The notes under the pieces: generated by a model
What the model saw: the letters and a program-made list of their open reading frames with translations, nothing else
Databases searched by the model: none
What the model was told of the DNA's origin: nothing
Shown here: positions 55,787 to 64,000 of the stretch, one piece after another
Numbering within the stretch: the stretch's first letter is position 1
How the letters are laid out: the number at the start of each line of letters is the position of its first letter
Source: Euborellia annulipes
Lineage: Eukaryota; Arthropoda; Insecta; Dermaptera; Anisolabididae
Direction: 5' to 3'
Length of the DNA: 64,000 nucleotides
Assembly: GCA_023213315.1 (NCBI GenBank)
Contig: JAKCPI010011575.1
Coordinates: forward strand, 1 to 64,000
Translations under genes and position numbers: made by a program

Positions 55787-57390
55787 CTCGTCTTAACAAC
55801 TATAACGACTACATCTCGTTTGGCGAAAAAGGGAAAATAGAATGTTTGAACATGATGATACCCATGTGCGTGTTATTTTATTGTGTTTGCGTTAGCAACT
55901 ATACCGACCTCTGTGAAAGGTAATTATTTTTTTTTTTTTATGTTGTGCGTTTATGTATGGATAATAAAATCGATAGCCGGGGAGGATAACAAGGTCTGAA
56001 AAGTTTTTAAAATTATTATAACATGTAAAATTTTAAATATTTCAATTATAGGCTGTATAGTGGTATTAAAATTTGGCCTGAAAGTACCTCCAGCATTTTT
56101 ATTTCTCATTCATCTGTCTGCGCCAGGCTTTCCCAATCATCAATATTTCAATTAGTTTTTCAAGAGGGGACTGAATGGCCCCGTGTTATAGTCAATAAAT
56201 AAAGAAAAAAAAATCATTAGGAGACCCTCGACACTCTTAAGTCTGGCCCTGTGCTCCACATTTGTACGACCACACGAAAAAAAAGTGTGAAATTTCAGAA
56301 CACAACTTTCAATTACCAAATATAAGATAAAGTTGGGTGATGTGCGGCCAATTAGACCAATTTTTACTTTTTTTTTTTTGTATAACAAGTTTCATGTACT
56401 TTTTATTTATATCAAAATTGATTTAAATAAATATTAATATGACCGACTAACAGAAACCGTCAATACATTAATAAATTTAATACAAATATTGCCTTAGTGA
56501 TGAAATGCTTAATTAGTGGACTATTTAATCAATTAATTAAAATTTTGAAGTTTTTTATGGCCACTTCATCAACATCAAATATGAGATATTTTTCTTTATG
56601 AAAAATAAATAAATATCTTTCTATTAAAAAAAAAAAACACGCTCCGATTAATTATTCTCATGTAAATTACACTTTGAAACTTGAAATGAAAAAAAAAAAG
56701 AAAGTGTATAAAAAAAAAGATTGTTTTGAACAGAGAAACCTTGTTAACTCTTTGTATATGGGTATATATAAAGATATACAGTACGTATAATAAATTCATA
56801 CATTTGAAAATGTGCAAATCCAGTCTAATAAATCATAAATTGTCTAATTCTCAACTTGGTTCATGTTTCTCTGGTATATAAATTTTATCTTTATTGCTCT
56901 TTGTTAAAATTGGACAATTGAGTTTGAAATTTTCCAAATTTATTGTTATAATTCTAGTTTAGTATTAAATTCTTTTCTCAACAATTTAATCTTCTTTTTA
57001 TAGAGTATTAATTTGCGTAAAGTTGATCTCTAATTATACTTTATTGTGACTTTCTTTTATTTATTGTTCTTTTGACTATATAACCAAAGGAATATTCAAT
57101 CACTTTGAGCCGGTTGCTTTTATACTGTCTCTAATTAACTAGCTCTCCATCGGATAAGCTAGTTGACTATGACTTTCGGGTCTAGTAAAGTTAATCATAT
57201 GAGCTCAGATCGTAGTTAACTAGCTATGACCTAGAGTTTATTTTTTTTAATTCGACCTTTTAAAAGACTCTTTTTCGGCATCAGACCCAAAGTTTGGTAT
57301 AAAACTAAACAAATGAGTGAAATTAGAATCAGAAACCTTGTTTATTTATTTTTTTGGAAATTTTTGTTAAATTAATTAGCTTTAATTAAT
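55449..57390. other. AT-rich stretch with an H hairpin remnant
   Basis: T-runs at 55757-55780 and elsewhere. A damaged H hairpin lies at 56294-56372 (TTCAGAACACAACTTTCAAT ... GTGCGGCCAATTAGACCA). TTAACTAGCT-type repeats occur at 57134-57226. No gene recognised. Confidence 0.4.
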
Positions 57391-58060
57391 TATTTTACTT
57401 TCTCTTACCTATGTATATATGTAATATATATATAGAGAGAAAGTATTGGATTCATGTCAAAAATTCGATGTCGAGATTTTGATGGATCTTCACGTTTTGA
57501 GGTCCCCTGAATCCAAAAAAGTGGTTTTCGCGACATGGTCTGTCTGTGGGTGTGTGTGTGTGTGTGTGTGTTCAATTTTAAGCATGAAGGAATTGAGCTA
57601 GGAGGTTGGAATTTTATATTTAAGTTAAATATCTTCCGGGACCGGAAAAATAAGCTTTTAATCAAAATCGGCCAGAGTACTAGTACTTTACTGATGTACT
57701 TTTTCAGTTTTTTTCGATTTTCTCAAAATTCGCTCTAACGATTTTGATTAAAATTCAAAAATCAATTATTTTTTAGATGCTCTTTCAAATGTATATTCTC
57801 GTTTTGCCCTCAAAATTGTTTGAGGCTCACTTTACTCTTGTGCTTCATAGAAAAGATAGGAGAAATGGTTGCCATGGTAACAAAATATAAATATTTTCCC
57901 ATGTTTATAATTTTGACATCTTAAATTTCTAATATATTGGCGGAAACTAAATATATTTCGACACGAAAAATCTGGTGTGACAAGCACAGAACACAACTTT
58001 CGATTACCGAAGGTAAGAGAAAGTTGTGTGCTGTGCGCCAGTCACACCAGATTTTTTTAT
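57391..58060 (+). mobile_element. H-family element, full-length copy
   Basis: ACTTTCTCTTACCTATGTAT and GAGAGAAAGTATTGGATTCA, (GT)n at 57547-57571, the standard interior (GAAATGGTTGCCATGGTAAC) and the hairpin 57966-58057 with the two distinct arm types. A second copy in the same direction follows after 4 bp. Confidence 0.9.
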
Positions 58061-58063
58061 TTT

Positions 58064-58492
58064 TACTTTCTCTTACCCTATATATGAAATATATAGAGAG
58101 AAAGTATTGCGATCATGTCAAAAATTCGATGTCGAGATTTTGATGGATATACACCTCCAAGGGGTGAAAATAAGCTTTTGAACAAAAAGTGCTAGTATTT
58201 TACTGATGTACCGTACTTTTTTAGTTTTTTTTTTCGATTTTCTCAAAATTCGCTCCAAAGATTTTGATTAAAATTCATAAATCAACTATTTTTTAGATTG
58301 CTCTTTGAAAAGCATATCAGTGAAAATTTTCGTGAAAATTGTTTGAAGTACACTTTACTGATGTGGAAGCATTCGTAGCTCAGCGCCATCTATGAATCGC
58401 ATGGTCAAGTTTGGAACTCAGGTGCACTTAGGCAACTAAATAAATCTTTACACAAAAAATCTGGTGCGACCATCACACCAGATTTTTAATAT
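58064..58492 (+). mobile_element. H-family element, internally deleted, in tandem with the previous copy
   Basis: TTACTTTCTCTTACCCTATA, GAGAGAAAGTATTGCGATCA, ATTCGATGTCGAGATTTTGA, then a jump past the microsatellite to AATAAGCTTTTGAACAAAAA, TTACTGATGTACCGTAC, and a reduced hairpin TCTGGTGCGACCATCACACC at 58459. Confidence 0.85.
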
Positions 58493-59159
58493 TTATTTTT
58501 AATTTTTAAATTATGTCTATACTATCTTGCTAACTTTACTATACCTCAGCTATTATTTATATACATGTATTTGTGATTTTTTTTTTTTTTTTTGAGTTAA
58601 GCGTCTTCTTGTTTACTATATAGATGATTTGTTATCGGTTGGATAACTTTCCTAGTTGACTAGATGGGAAGCAACCGACCTTAGGACTTTTAATCGATTA
58701 ATGTATAGGCCTACTAAAAAAAGTACGCATAAATGGAATTCGCATAAAAATAATTAATGATTATTTAAGGACATTAAGTTTTGTAATTCGACGTATTTAT
58801 CGAAATTTAAATCAGAGCGGATTTCTACAATTATCATTTCTTGAAATATAATTTGCTTCGGTTGCCTGAAAAATTATTTTTAATATTTCTAATCATCTAA
58901 TTTTGAATTCATATAAAAAGGTATATTAAACAAAGAAATAAACCATCGATCACCATTTTTTGCAACTTAAATTTTTCAAAAATAAATAAACAAAACTACC
59001 TTAAATTCTTTTCTTTTTTTAACAAAGATAAAAAGGAAAAAAAAATATAAGCCTAGATCCCTTCCTGAATTGAATTTTCATTTGTTTCATTTGAATTGAA
59101 TTTTAATACAAAATTTTTGCATACGAATATCATTGGAATTGCCAAGACCAACTTAAACA
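58493..59159. other. AT-rich stretch, nothing recognised
   Basis: A T-run at 58578-58593; no supported feature. Confidence 0.35.
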
Positions 59160-59331
59160 TCAACAACAACAAACGCAGATTGAATTTCTTCTTACCTCTC
59201 TCTTTCTTTCTTGAAAGGCAAGTAAGTGGTGGTAGGGGGCAGCCAAGCTAAGTTGGCTTTGGCTAGTTATTCTCGCTCTTTTGTTTGTCAACGAATCAGA
59301 GGAAAAATCCCAGCCTCGCTCCATTTGTGTG

Positions 59332-59368
<37 letters not shown>

Positions 59369-59460
59369 TGCCCTTTTTTTCCCTTCTTTCTCTCTCCGCC
59401 TTTTTTGCAACTGTTGACACTCCCTTGGCTGTCCTTTCCTTTCAAAAGCCCATGGCAAAT
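59160..59460 (-). other. Unique island with (GT)n; possible 5' exon on the minus strand
   Basis: The GC-richer unique sequence holds (GT)n at 59335-59363. On the minus strand an open frame from 59420 reaches GAAAGAGAG followed by GTAAGAAG, a good donor (near 59197). The frame translates the microsatellite as Thr-His repeats, so protein coding is doubtful. A 5' UTR exon or promoter region is more plausible. Confidence 0.3.
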
Positions 59461-59967
59461 AAAAACACAGTCCGAAACTTTTAAAGAAAATTAGAAATTT
59501 TTTTACTTTATTTATTATTAGAAGTTACCATATATTACCCTTAAGGTGAGAAAAAATATTAACATTTTTTTATTAATTTGAATCAAATATTTATATTCAA
59601 TAATTGCCTCGGACAAAACGAGTTATGCGTTACTCAAGAAATTTTGTGAATATATTTATTCAAGTGGGTCTGGTCCCAGGGAGTGCAACGAAAACACCAT
59701 CAAAGATAAGTCAAGTGTGCAAATGATGCTCTAAATAGGCTGGATATCCCGCCAATGTACACCGATTAAGCAAAAACGCTCAATGACAAAACATTTCGCT
59801 CATACATTGACCCATATTAAAAGCATTGAAAAAACAGTTTTAAGCATGATTCGTCAAAAATGTTTTGTCATTAAGCATTTTTGCTCTATCGGTGTGCGTC
59901 CAGCCTAAAATAAAAATATACACAAATTGTGTTGTAAAACACAAATATGCATATGAATTTTATAAAT
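59461..59967. other. AT-rich stretch with a weak inverted pair
   Basis: CACCGATTAAGCAAAAACGC, TGACAAAACATTTCGCTCA (59760-59802) and AAAATGTTTTGTCATTAAGC, ATCGGTGTGCGTCCAGCC (59857-59907) are inverted, so a small fold-back of about 150 bp is likely. Confidence 0.6.
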
Positions 59968-60198
59968 CTTCTTCTATCTTTGCCTTAATCCCGCGGTGCG
60001 GGGTTGGCGGGAAATGAGTATGCGGACTGGGTTTTTTACGATCGGAAGAAATAGAACAGGTCGGCCCGTCGCACGGTCTGACGCCTGTTGAAAATATAGA
60101 AGGAAGGGACAGACATGTAAAGAACAGGACTGTCAGTCCCAGCTCGGGTAGCTCGTGGTCGTCAACCACGTACCCACAAGATGTGGACCCCTGAGCAA
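59968..60198 (-). mobile_element. Retroposon R, full copy with perfect 17-bp target duplication
   Basis: Flanked by ATATGAATTTTATAAAT at 59951-59967 and 60199-60215. Same content as 13099-13319. On the minus strand it starts GCTCAGGGGTCCACATC and ends GCAAAGATAGAAGAAG. An 88-codon minus frame crosses it, but the frame is not conserved in the other copy. No A or B box is evident, so it may be a LINE 3' end or a non-tRNA SINE. Confidence 0.92.
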
Positions 60199-60215
60199 AT
60201 ATGAATTTTATAAAT

Positions 60216-61023
60216 AAATCCTCCAAAAAGCATTTTTTTTTCGTGATTTTTTATAATTTTTATTTATAAAAAGCTACTCTCAAAATTTTGTAAAATTACA
60301 TTAGAGTGTTTTAATGGAAGTTAGACAACCAATTTAACAACTTGGTAATTAATTATTTTTTTTTTTCATAATTATTTAAATCTTCAATTATTCATAATTG
60401 TAATATTATACAATATCAATACATTCTCATAAATTGTTTTGCCAATCAAAATATCAATTTTTTTTTTTAATTTAATTTAATTAGTAGTAATAGGTGAGAT
60501 AGTCAAATTTCCTAAAGACGATGATAAATTTCATTTGAATTCATTCAATTCATCCATCATAATAACATTTAAATAATCCCATCGGAGAGATGAAGGAGTG
60601 AAAAAGCGTAATAAAAGTGCACTAATAAAAAAAAGGATAAGACTTTTTTTATGATTTATCACGTACATAAGATCGTATATAAGTCGTTATTTCAGAACCT
60701 GTGCAAGTGCAAATAACAATTCCTGCATTAACTGGGAAGTTATATGTGTAGGTAATGCCAAGGCTGTCTGTCTAATCTCAAACGAAAAAATAATTTTCGT
60801 TTAGCTGTTCTGAAGAAAAGCTCTTGGGCTTGAAAAGTTGACAACAAATTTAAGTTTTTTTTTATTTCTCTTTGACTACACTTCTTTCAATTCAAAACCT
60901 ACATCTGATTAATTTAAATAAATTTTTATCGCCTAAATTAGGGAAGATACTCGGTACATATCATTTAGAAAAAAATTCACTATTAGTTTCAAGAAGATAG
61001 GCAACCCAAATAACAACTCTCCA
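60216..61023. other. AT-rich stretch, nothing recognised
   Basis: No supported feature. Confidence 0.35.
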
Positions 61024-61490
61024 ATGAATTATCTTTCCTATGAAGTACAAGAGTAAATTTATTTATTTATTTATTTTGAGACAAAAATGAGAATATACAT
61101 TTTAAAGAGCATTTAAAAAATAATTCATTTTTGAATTTTAATCAAAATCCTTAGAGCGATTTTTAAGAAAATTGAAAAAAAAAAAAAAAAAAAAAAAAAA
61201 CTGAAAAAGTACATCAGTAAAGTACTAGTTTGGCCGATTTTGTTTAAAAGCTTATTTTCACGCCTCCGGGAGATGTCTAACTTAAATATAAAATGTCAAC
61301 CTCCTAGCTCAATTCCTTCATGCCTTAAAATGAACACACATATACAGACAGACACAGGCAGACCATGTTGCAAAAACTTTCAGGGCACTTCAAAACGTGT
61401 ATATCCATCAAAATCTCGATATCGAATTTTTGACATGAATCCAATACTTTCTATATAGGCTATATATTAACATATATAAATAAGATAAAG
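61024..61490 (-). mobile_element. H-family element lacking the hairpin end
   Basis: ATCTTTCCTATGAAGTACAA, an A-run at 61173-61200, AAAGTACATCAGTAAAGTAC, ACACATATACAGACAGACAC, CATCAAAATCTCGATATCGA and the TATATATTAACATATATAAA end. Confidence 0.85.
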
Positions 61491-61532
61491 AAGTATTAAG
61501 AAAATTTTAAATTATTGCAGTTTTTTTTTCAG

Positions 61533-61645
61533 GAGGCACGACTATCTTAAGTTGGAGTAGGCTTTAGGTATTTAATGAATTAAGTTAGGTTTTAATTCAT
61601 TTAGTTTAAAAACCTACAACTTGAGATAGACATGTCATCCTGAAA
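61533..61645. repeat. Small fold-back
   Basis: TTTCAGGAGGCACGACTATC and AACTTGAGATAGACATGTCATCCTGAAA-type arms with complementary inner parts (TTTAATGAATTAAG / TTTTAATTCATTTAG). Confidence 0.65.
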
Positions 61646-61738
61646 TAAAATCTATAAAGATCTCGCGTCAAATAGGTACATTCTCAAATAAATTATTATT
61701 AATCAAATATTAATTCAATATAAATTAGGAAGTAAAAT

Positions 61739-61867
61739 AGGCCAATATCAGTCTAAAAGAAGCAGGCCAATATCAGTCTAAAAGAAGCTAGGCCAATATC
61801 AGTCTAAAAGAAGCTAGGCCAATATCAGTCTAAAAGAAGCTAGGCCAATATCAGTCTAAAAGAAGCT
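61739..61867 (+). repeat. 26-bp tandem array, five units
   Basis: The unit AGGCCAATATCAGTCTAAAA plus GAAGCT repeats five times without substitutions. The first unit lacks one base. Perfect units indicate recent expansion. Confidence 0.97.
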
Positions 61868-62699
61868 TTCTGATTGGATAGAACAGGCGAGATCTTAACG
61901 CCATCTCTTGACAATAATAGCTGAACGACTTTAACTCCTACTTTTCCTTAGAAATATTTATGTTTAAACTATCCAATTTAGATTTTAGAATTGATTAATT
62001 TGAGTTTAATGAATATTCAAATCGTTAAAATTATTTACCACAGGTGTTTATCTATTATCAATAATTATATATTGATAATAATACGATGACATCAAGATTT
62101 TAAAACTTACATTTTGTATTATGTTTACTAAATAAACATTTACCTTGAAATGCACCAAAAACTTTAATCATGTTTAATGAAATTTCAATTTCACCTAGAT
62201 ATTTATCATATTTAACGGGTATGTAATTTGCATTTTAATTAAGGTAAATATAGGAATTTTTTATAATGTATGTTTATCATAAAGTATTGTAATAGAGAAT
62301 TGAAATTCATAAGACCAATAACTAATCTAAATAAGGGGTTTCTGCTTCTAAATAATAAACATTTGTTAAATAGGCTATGTAATAACCTTCATCAGTGACC
62401 GTTCCGTACCCCAGAGCTAGTCTTTCTTTATGATATGAGTCAGGGGATCGCTTCCCGATCTAAGAGATAAGAGTTATTTAATACTAGCTACTAAATATTG
62501 TATTTTAAATTATTAATTCTAAATGAACTCAGGTGTCAGAAATGGCTTAGGCCCAATAAAATAAACAAAATTCACCGTTAAACTCGATCTTATTTATTGA
62601 TAATTCATGGCAATTTATATTAAAATTATCAAATAAACTATGATTAACTGTGAACTTTGTTTATAATATCGAACCTTAAAAAATCATCACTTTTTGAAA
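61868..62699. other. AT-rich stretch, nothing recognised
   Basis: No supported feature. Confidence 0.35.
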
Positions 62700-63358
62700 A
62701 TAAAATCTGGTGTGACAAGCACAGAACACAACTTTCTCTTACCTTTGGTAGGAAAAAGTTGTGTTCTGTGCTTGTCACACCAGATTTTTTGTGTCAACAT
62801 AAGTTTAGTTTCCGCTGATATATTAGAATTTAAGATGTAAAATTTATGAACACTCGCTAATATTTATATTTCGTTACCATGGCAATCATTTCTCCTATCT
62901 TTTCTATGAAGTACAAAAGTAAAGTGTGCTTCAAACAATTTTGAGGGCAAAACAAGAATATACATTTTAAAGATCATCTAAAAAATTTTTTTGAATGATT
63001 TTTGAATTTTAATTTAAAATTGTTGGAGCGAATTTTGAGAAAATAAAAAAAGAACTTCAGGTAAAGTAGGGTACTAGTACTCTTTGGTCGATTTTGTTTA
63101 AAAGCTTAACTTAAATAGAAAATTTCAACCTCCTAGCTCTTTTGGTTCTTGAGATATTTTGTTCACAGATACACAGACAGACGGACCATTTTGCGAAAAC
63201 CACTTTTTTGGACTCGGGGGGGACCTCAAAACGTTTATATCCATCAAAATCTCAACATCGAATTTTCGACATGAATCCAATACTTTCTCACTATCACTAT
63301 ATTTATATATTAACATACTGTATATATATATAGAGAGAGAGAGATAAGAGAAATTAAC
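62700..63358 (-). mobile_element. H-family element with a perfect 33-bp hairpin
   Basis: The hairpin arms 62702-62734 and 62756-62788 are exact complements. Interior: ACCATGGCAATCATTTCTCC, AAAATTTCAACCTCCTAGCT, ACAGATACACAGACAGACGG, ATCCATCAAAATCTCAACAT, and the terminal TATATATTAACATACTGTAT with GAGAGAGAGATAAGAGAAA. Confidence 0.9.
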
Positions 63359-63527
63359 TAAAGAGAAATAAAAACTAAACTAGATTAGACATTAATATTC
63401 ATTATAGGCCTATGTTTTAATCAGTCTTAGTTAGTTTATTGAACATTTTTTTGTGAGTATATTGATAATAACATTAATTAAATGATTAAACGAAACAAAT
63501 ATCAGAAAAATATTTTTTTCTTTCATT

Positions 63528-63612
63528 AATTAAATATGGCCTGAGTTGCCCTAAAGATGTGTGGATCTGTATGTGAGTGTGAGTGTGAATGAGAAAAAAG
63601 TGTGTGTTTAAA
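63528..63612 (+). mobile_element. SINE A, tail only
   Basis: AATATGGCCTGAGTTGCCCT, AAAGATGTGTGG and a GTGAGTGTGAGTGTGAATGA tail as in the full copies; 5' parts are lost. Confidence 0.65.
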
Positions 63613-63764
63613 AAAAAAAAGTGTCCCATGATAATTTATGTTGTTGAGAAGTATTCAATTTTATTTTATTCGTATTAATGTATTTGTTATATGTTTTTGT
63701 AATTGTTATTTGTATTAATGTTTTTATATTGTCTATGTACGTGTAATTTTTGGAGAATCAATAG
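63613..63764. other. AT-rich stretch, nothing recognised
   Basis: No supported feature. Confidence 0.3.
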
Positions 63765-64000
63765 GATGACCAGAGCCGCAGTCAGAGGGGAAATCCCCAG
63801 GGCCTGGGCCCTTTAAACTTTATCCATAAATTCCTAATAAAAAAAAATTAAAATAATTTTCATTAAATTTTCCTCTCTGATGGCGCCCGGGTCCTTTAAG
63901 ATCTAACTCTTAATTGAATCATAAGGGGGGGGGAGGACCCGTATTAATGCACATCCCTGGGACCCTCTCGTCGGCCCCAGCCAAAATACTCTATAAGAGG
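63765..64000. mobile_element. Probable hAT-like fragment, cut by window end
   Basis: AGAGCCGCAGTCAGAGGGGA, GGGCCTGGGCCCTTTAAACT, ATGGCGCCCGGGTCCTTTAA and ATCCCTGGGACCCTCTCG show the GC-rich, paired subterminal style of the other hAT-like pieces. Ends are not resolved. Confidence 0.35.

Noticed and set aside
57405..57665. Frames inside H elements (also at 14150, 36718, 61240, 63125)
   Set aside because: They share peptides such as LDSCQKFDVEILMD because the DNA is repeated. They start and stop at different places and cross a microsatellite, so no protein is implied.
59960..60226. 88-codon minus frame in retroposon R
   Set aside because: The copy at 13099-13319 has frameshifts relative to it, so the reading frame is not conserved.
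61739..61867. CRISPR-like array
   Set aside because: Units are directly adjacent with no variable spacers, and the genome is eukaryotic.

Overview
This looks like a stretch of intergenic or intronic DNA from an AT-rich, repeat-laden animal genome. Support for an animal comes from splice-like exon borders, tRNA-derived SINEs, hAT, mariner and Harbinger-type elements, many microsatellites and no bacterial-style gene packing. An invertebrate, perhaps an arthropod, is a guess from base composition and repeat style only. No complete protein gene, rRNA, functional tRNA or CRISPR array is visible, and nearly all long reading frames fall inside repeats.

Gene content is thin. Three places carry real coding signal. 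At 41294-41671 (+) a GC-rich exon has a pyrimidine-rich acceptor, a start codon in good context, a single membrane anchor and a GTAAGT donor; it is probably the first coding exon of a type II membrane protein. At 55392-55448 (-) there is a 57-nt candidate microexon with acceptor and GTGAGT donor. At 35532-35698 (+) lies the frameshifted C-terminal end of a mariner-like transposase. Several GC-richer unique islands (10.9, 23.4, 36.3, 45.2, 50.0, 53.9 and 59.3 kb) could be untranslated exons or conserved noncoding DNA.

Repeats dominate. (1) A hairpin-ended family, here called H, of about 670 bp with palindromic ends and a central CA/GA microsatellite, has about 14 copies or fragments. (2) tRNA-derived SINEs fall in at least three head types (A, B, C). 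(3) A retroposon, here called R, shows exact 16-17 bp target duplications, including a 42-bp 5'-truncated copy. (4) hAT-type elements have 8-bp duplications, two of them perfect (24548-25548 and 28896-29137). (5) There are TA- and TAA-flanked palindromic MITEs. (6) Large fold-backs include 1-2458, 17883-18775, 27960-28690, 31962-33085 and the notable 29621-30379, whose two 243-bp arms look identical and are built from about ten copies of a 15-bp module. (7) A set of CTGATGA...GCCGAAACGTC motifs, often as inverted pairs, recalls the terminal repeats of Penelope-like elements.

Layout: 1-2458 giant palindrome; 2.5-9.6 kb MITEs, an H copy and SINE pieces; 9.6-14.6 kb hAT, SINE A, R and H; 15.5-19.7 kb palindromes, H and nested MITEs; 20-25.6 kb SINEs and a 1-kb nested hAT; 26-34 kb MITEs, fold-backs and hAT elements; 34-41 kb mostly AT-rich with the mariner relic; 41.3 kb exon; 42-55 kb H copies and inverted motif pairs; 55.4 kb microexon; 57-64 kb H copies, R and a 26-bp tandem array. 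The best candidate for something undescribed is the 29.6-30.4 kb modular fold-back, followed by the H family.
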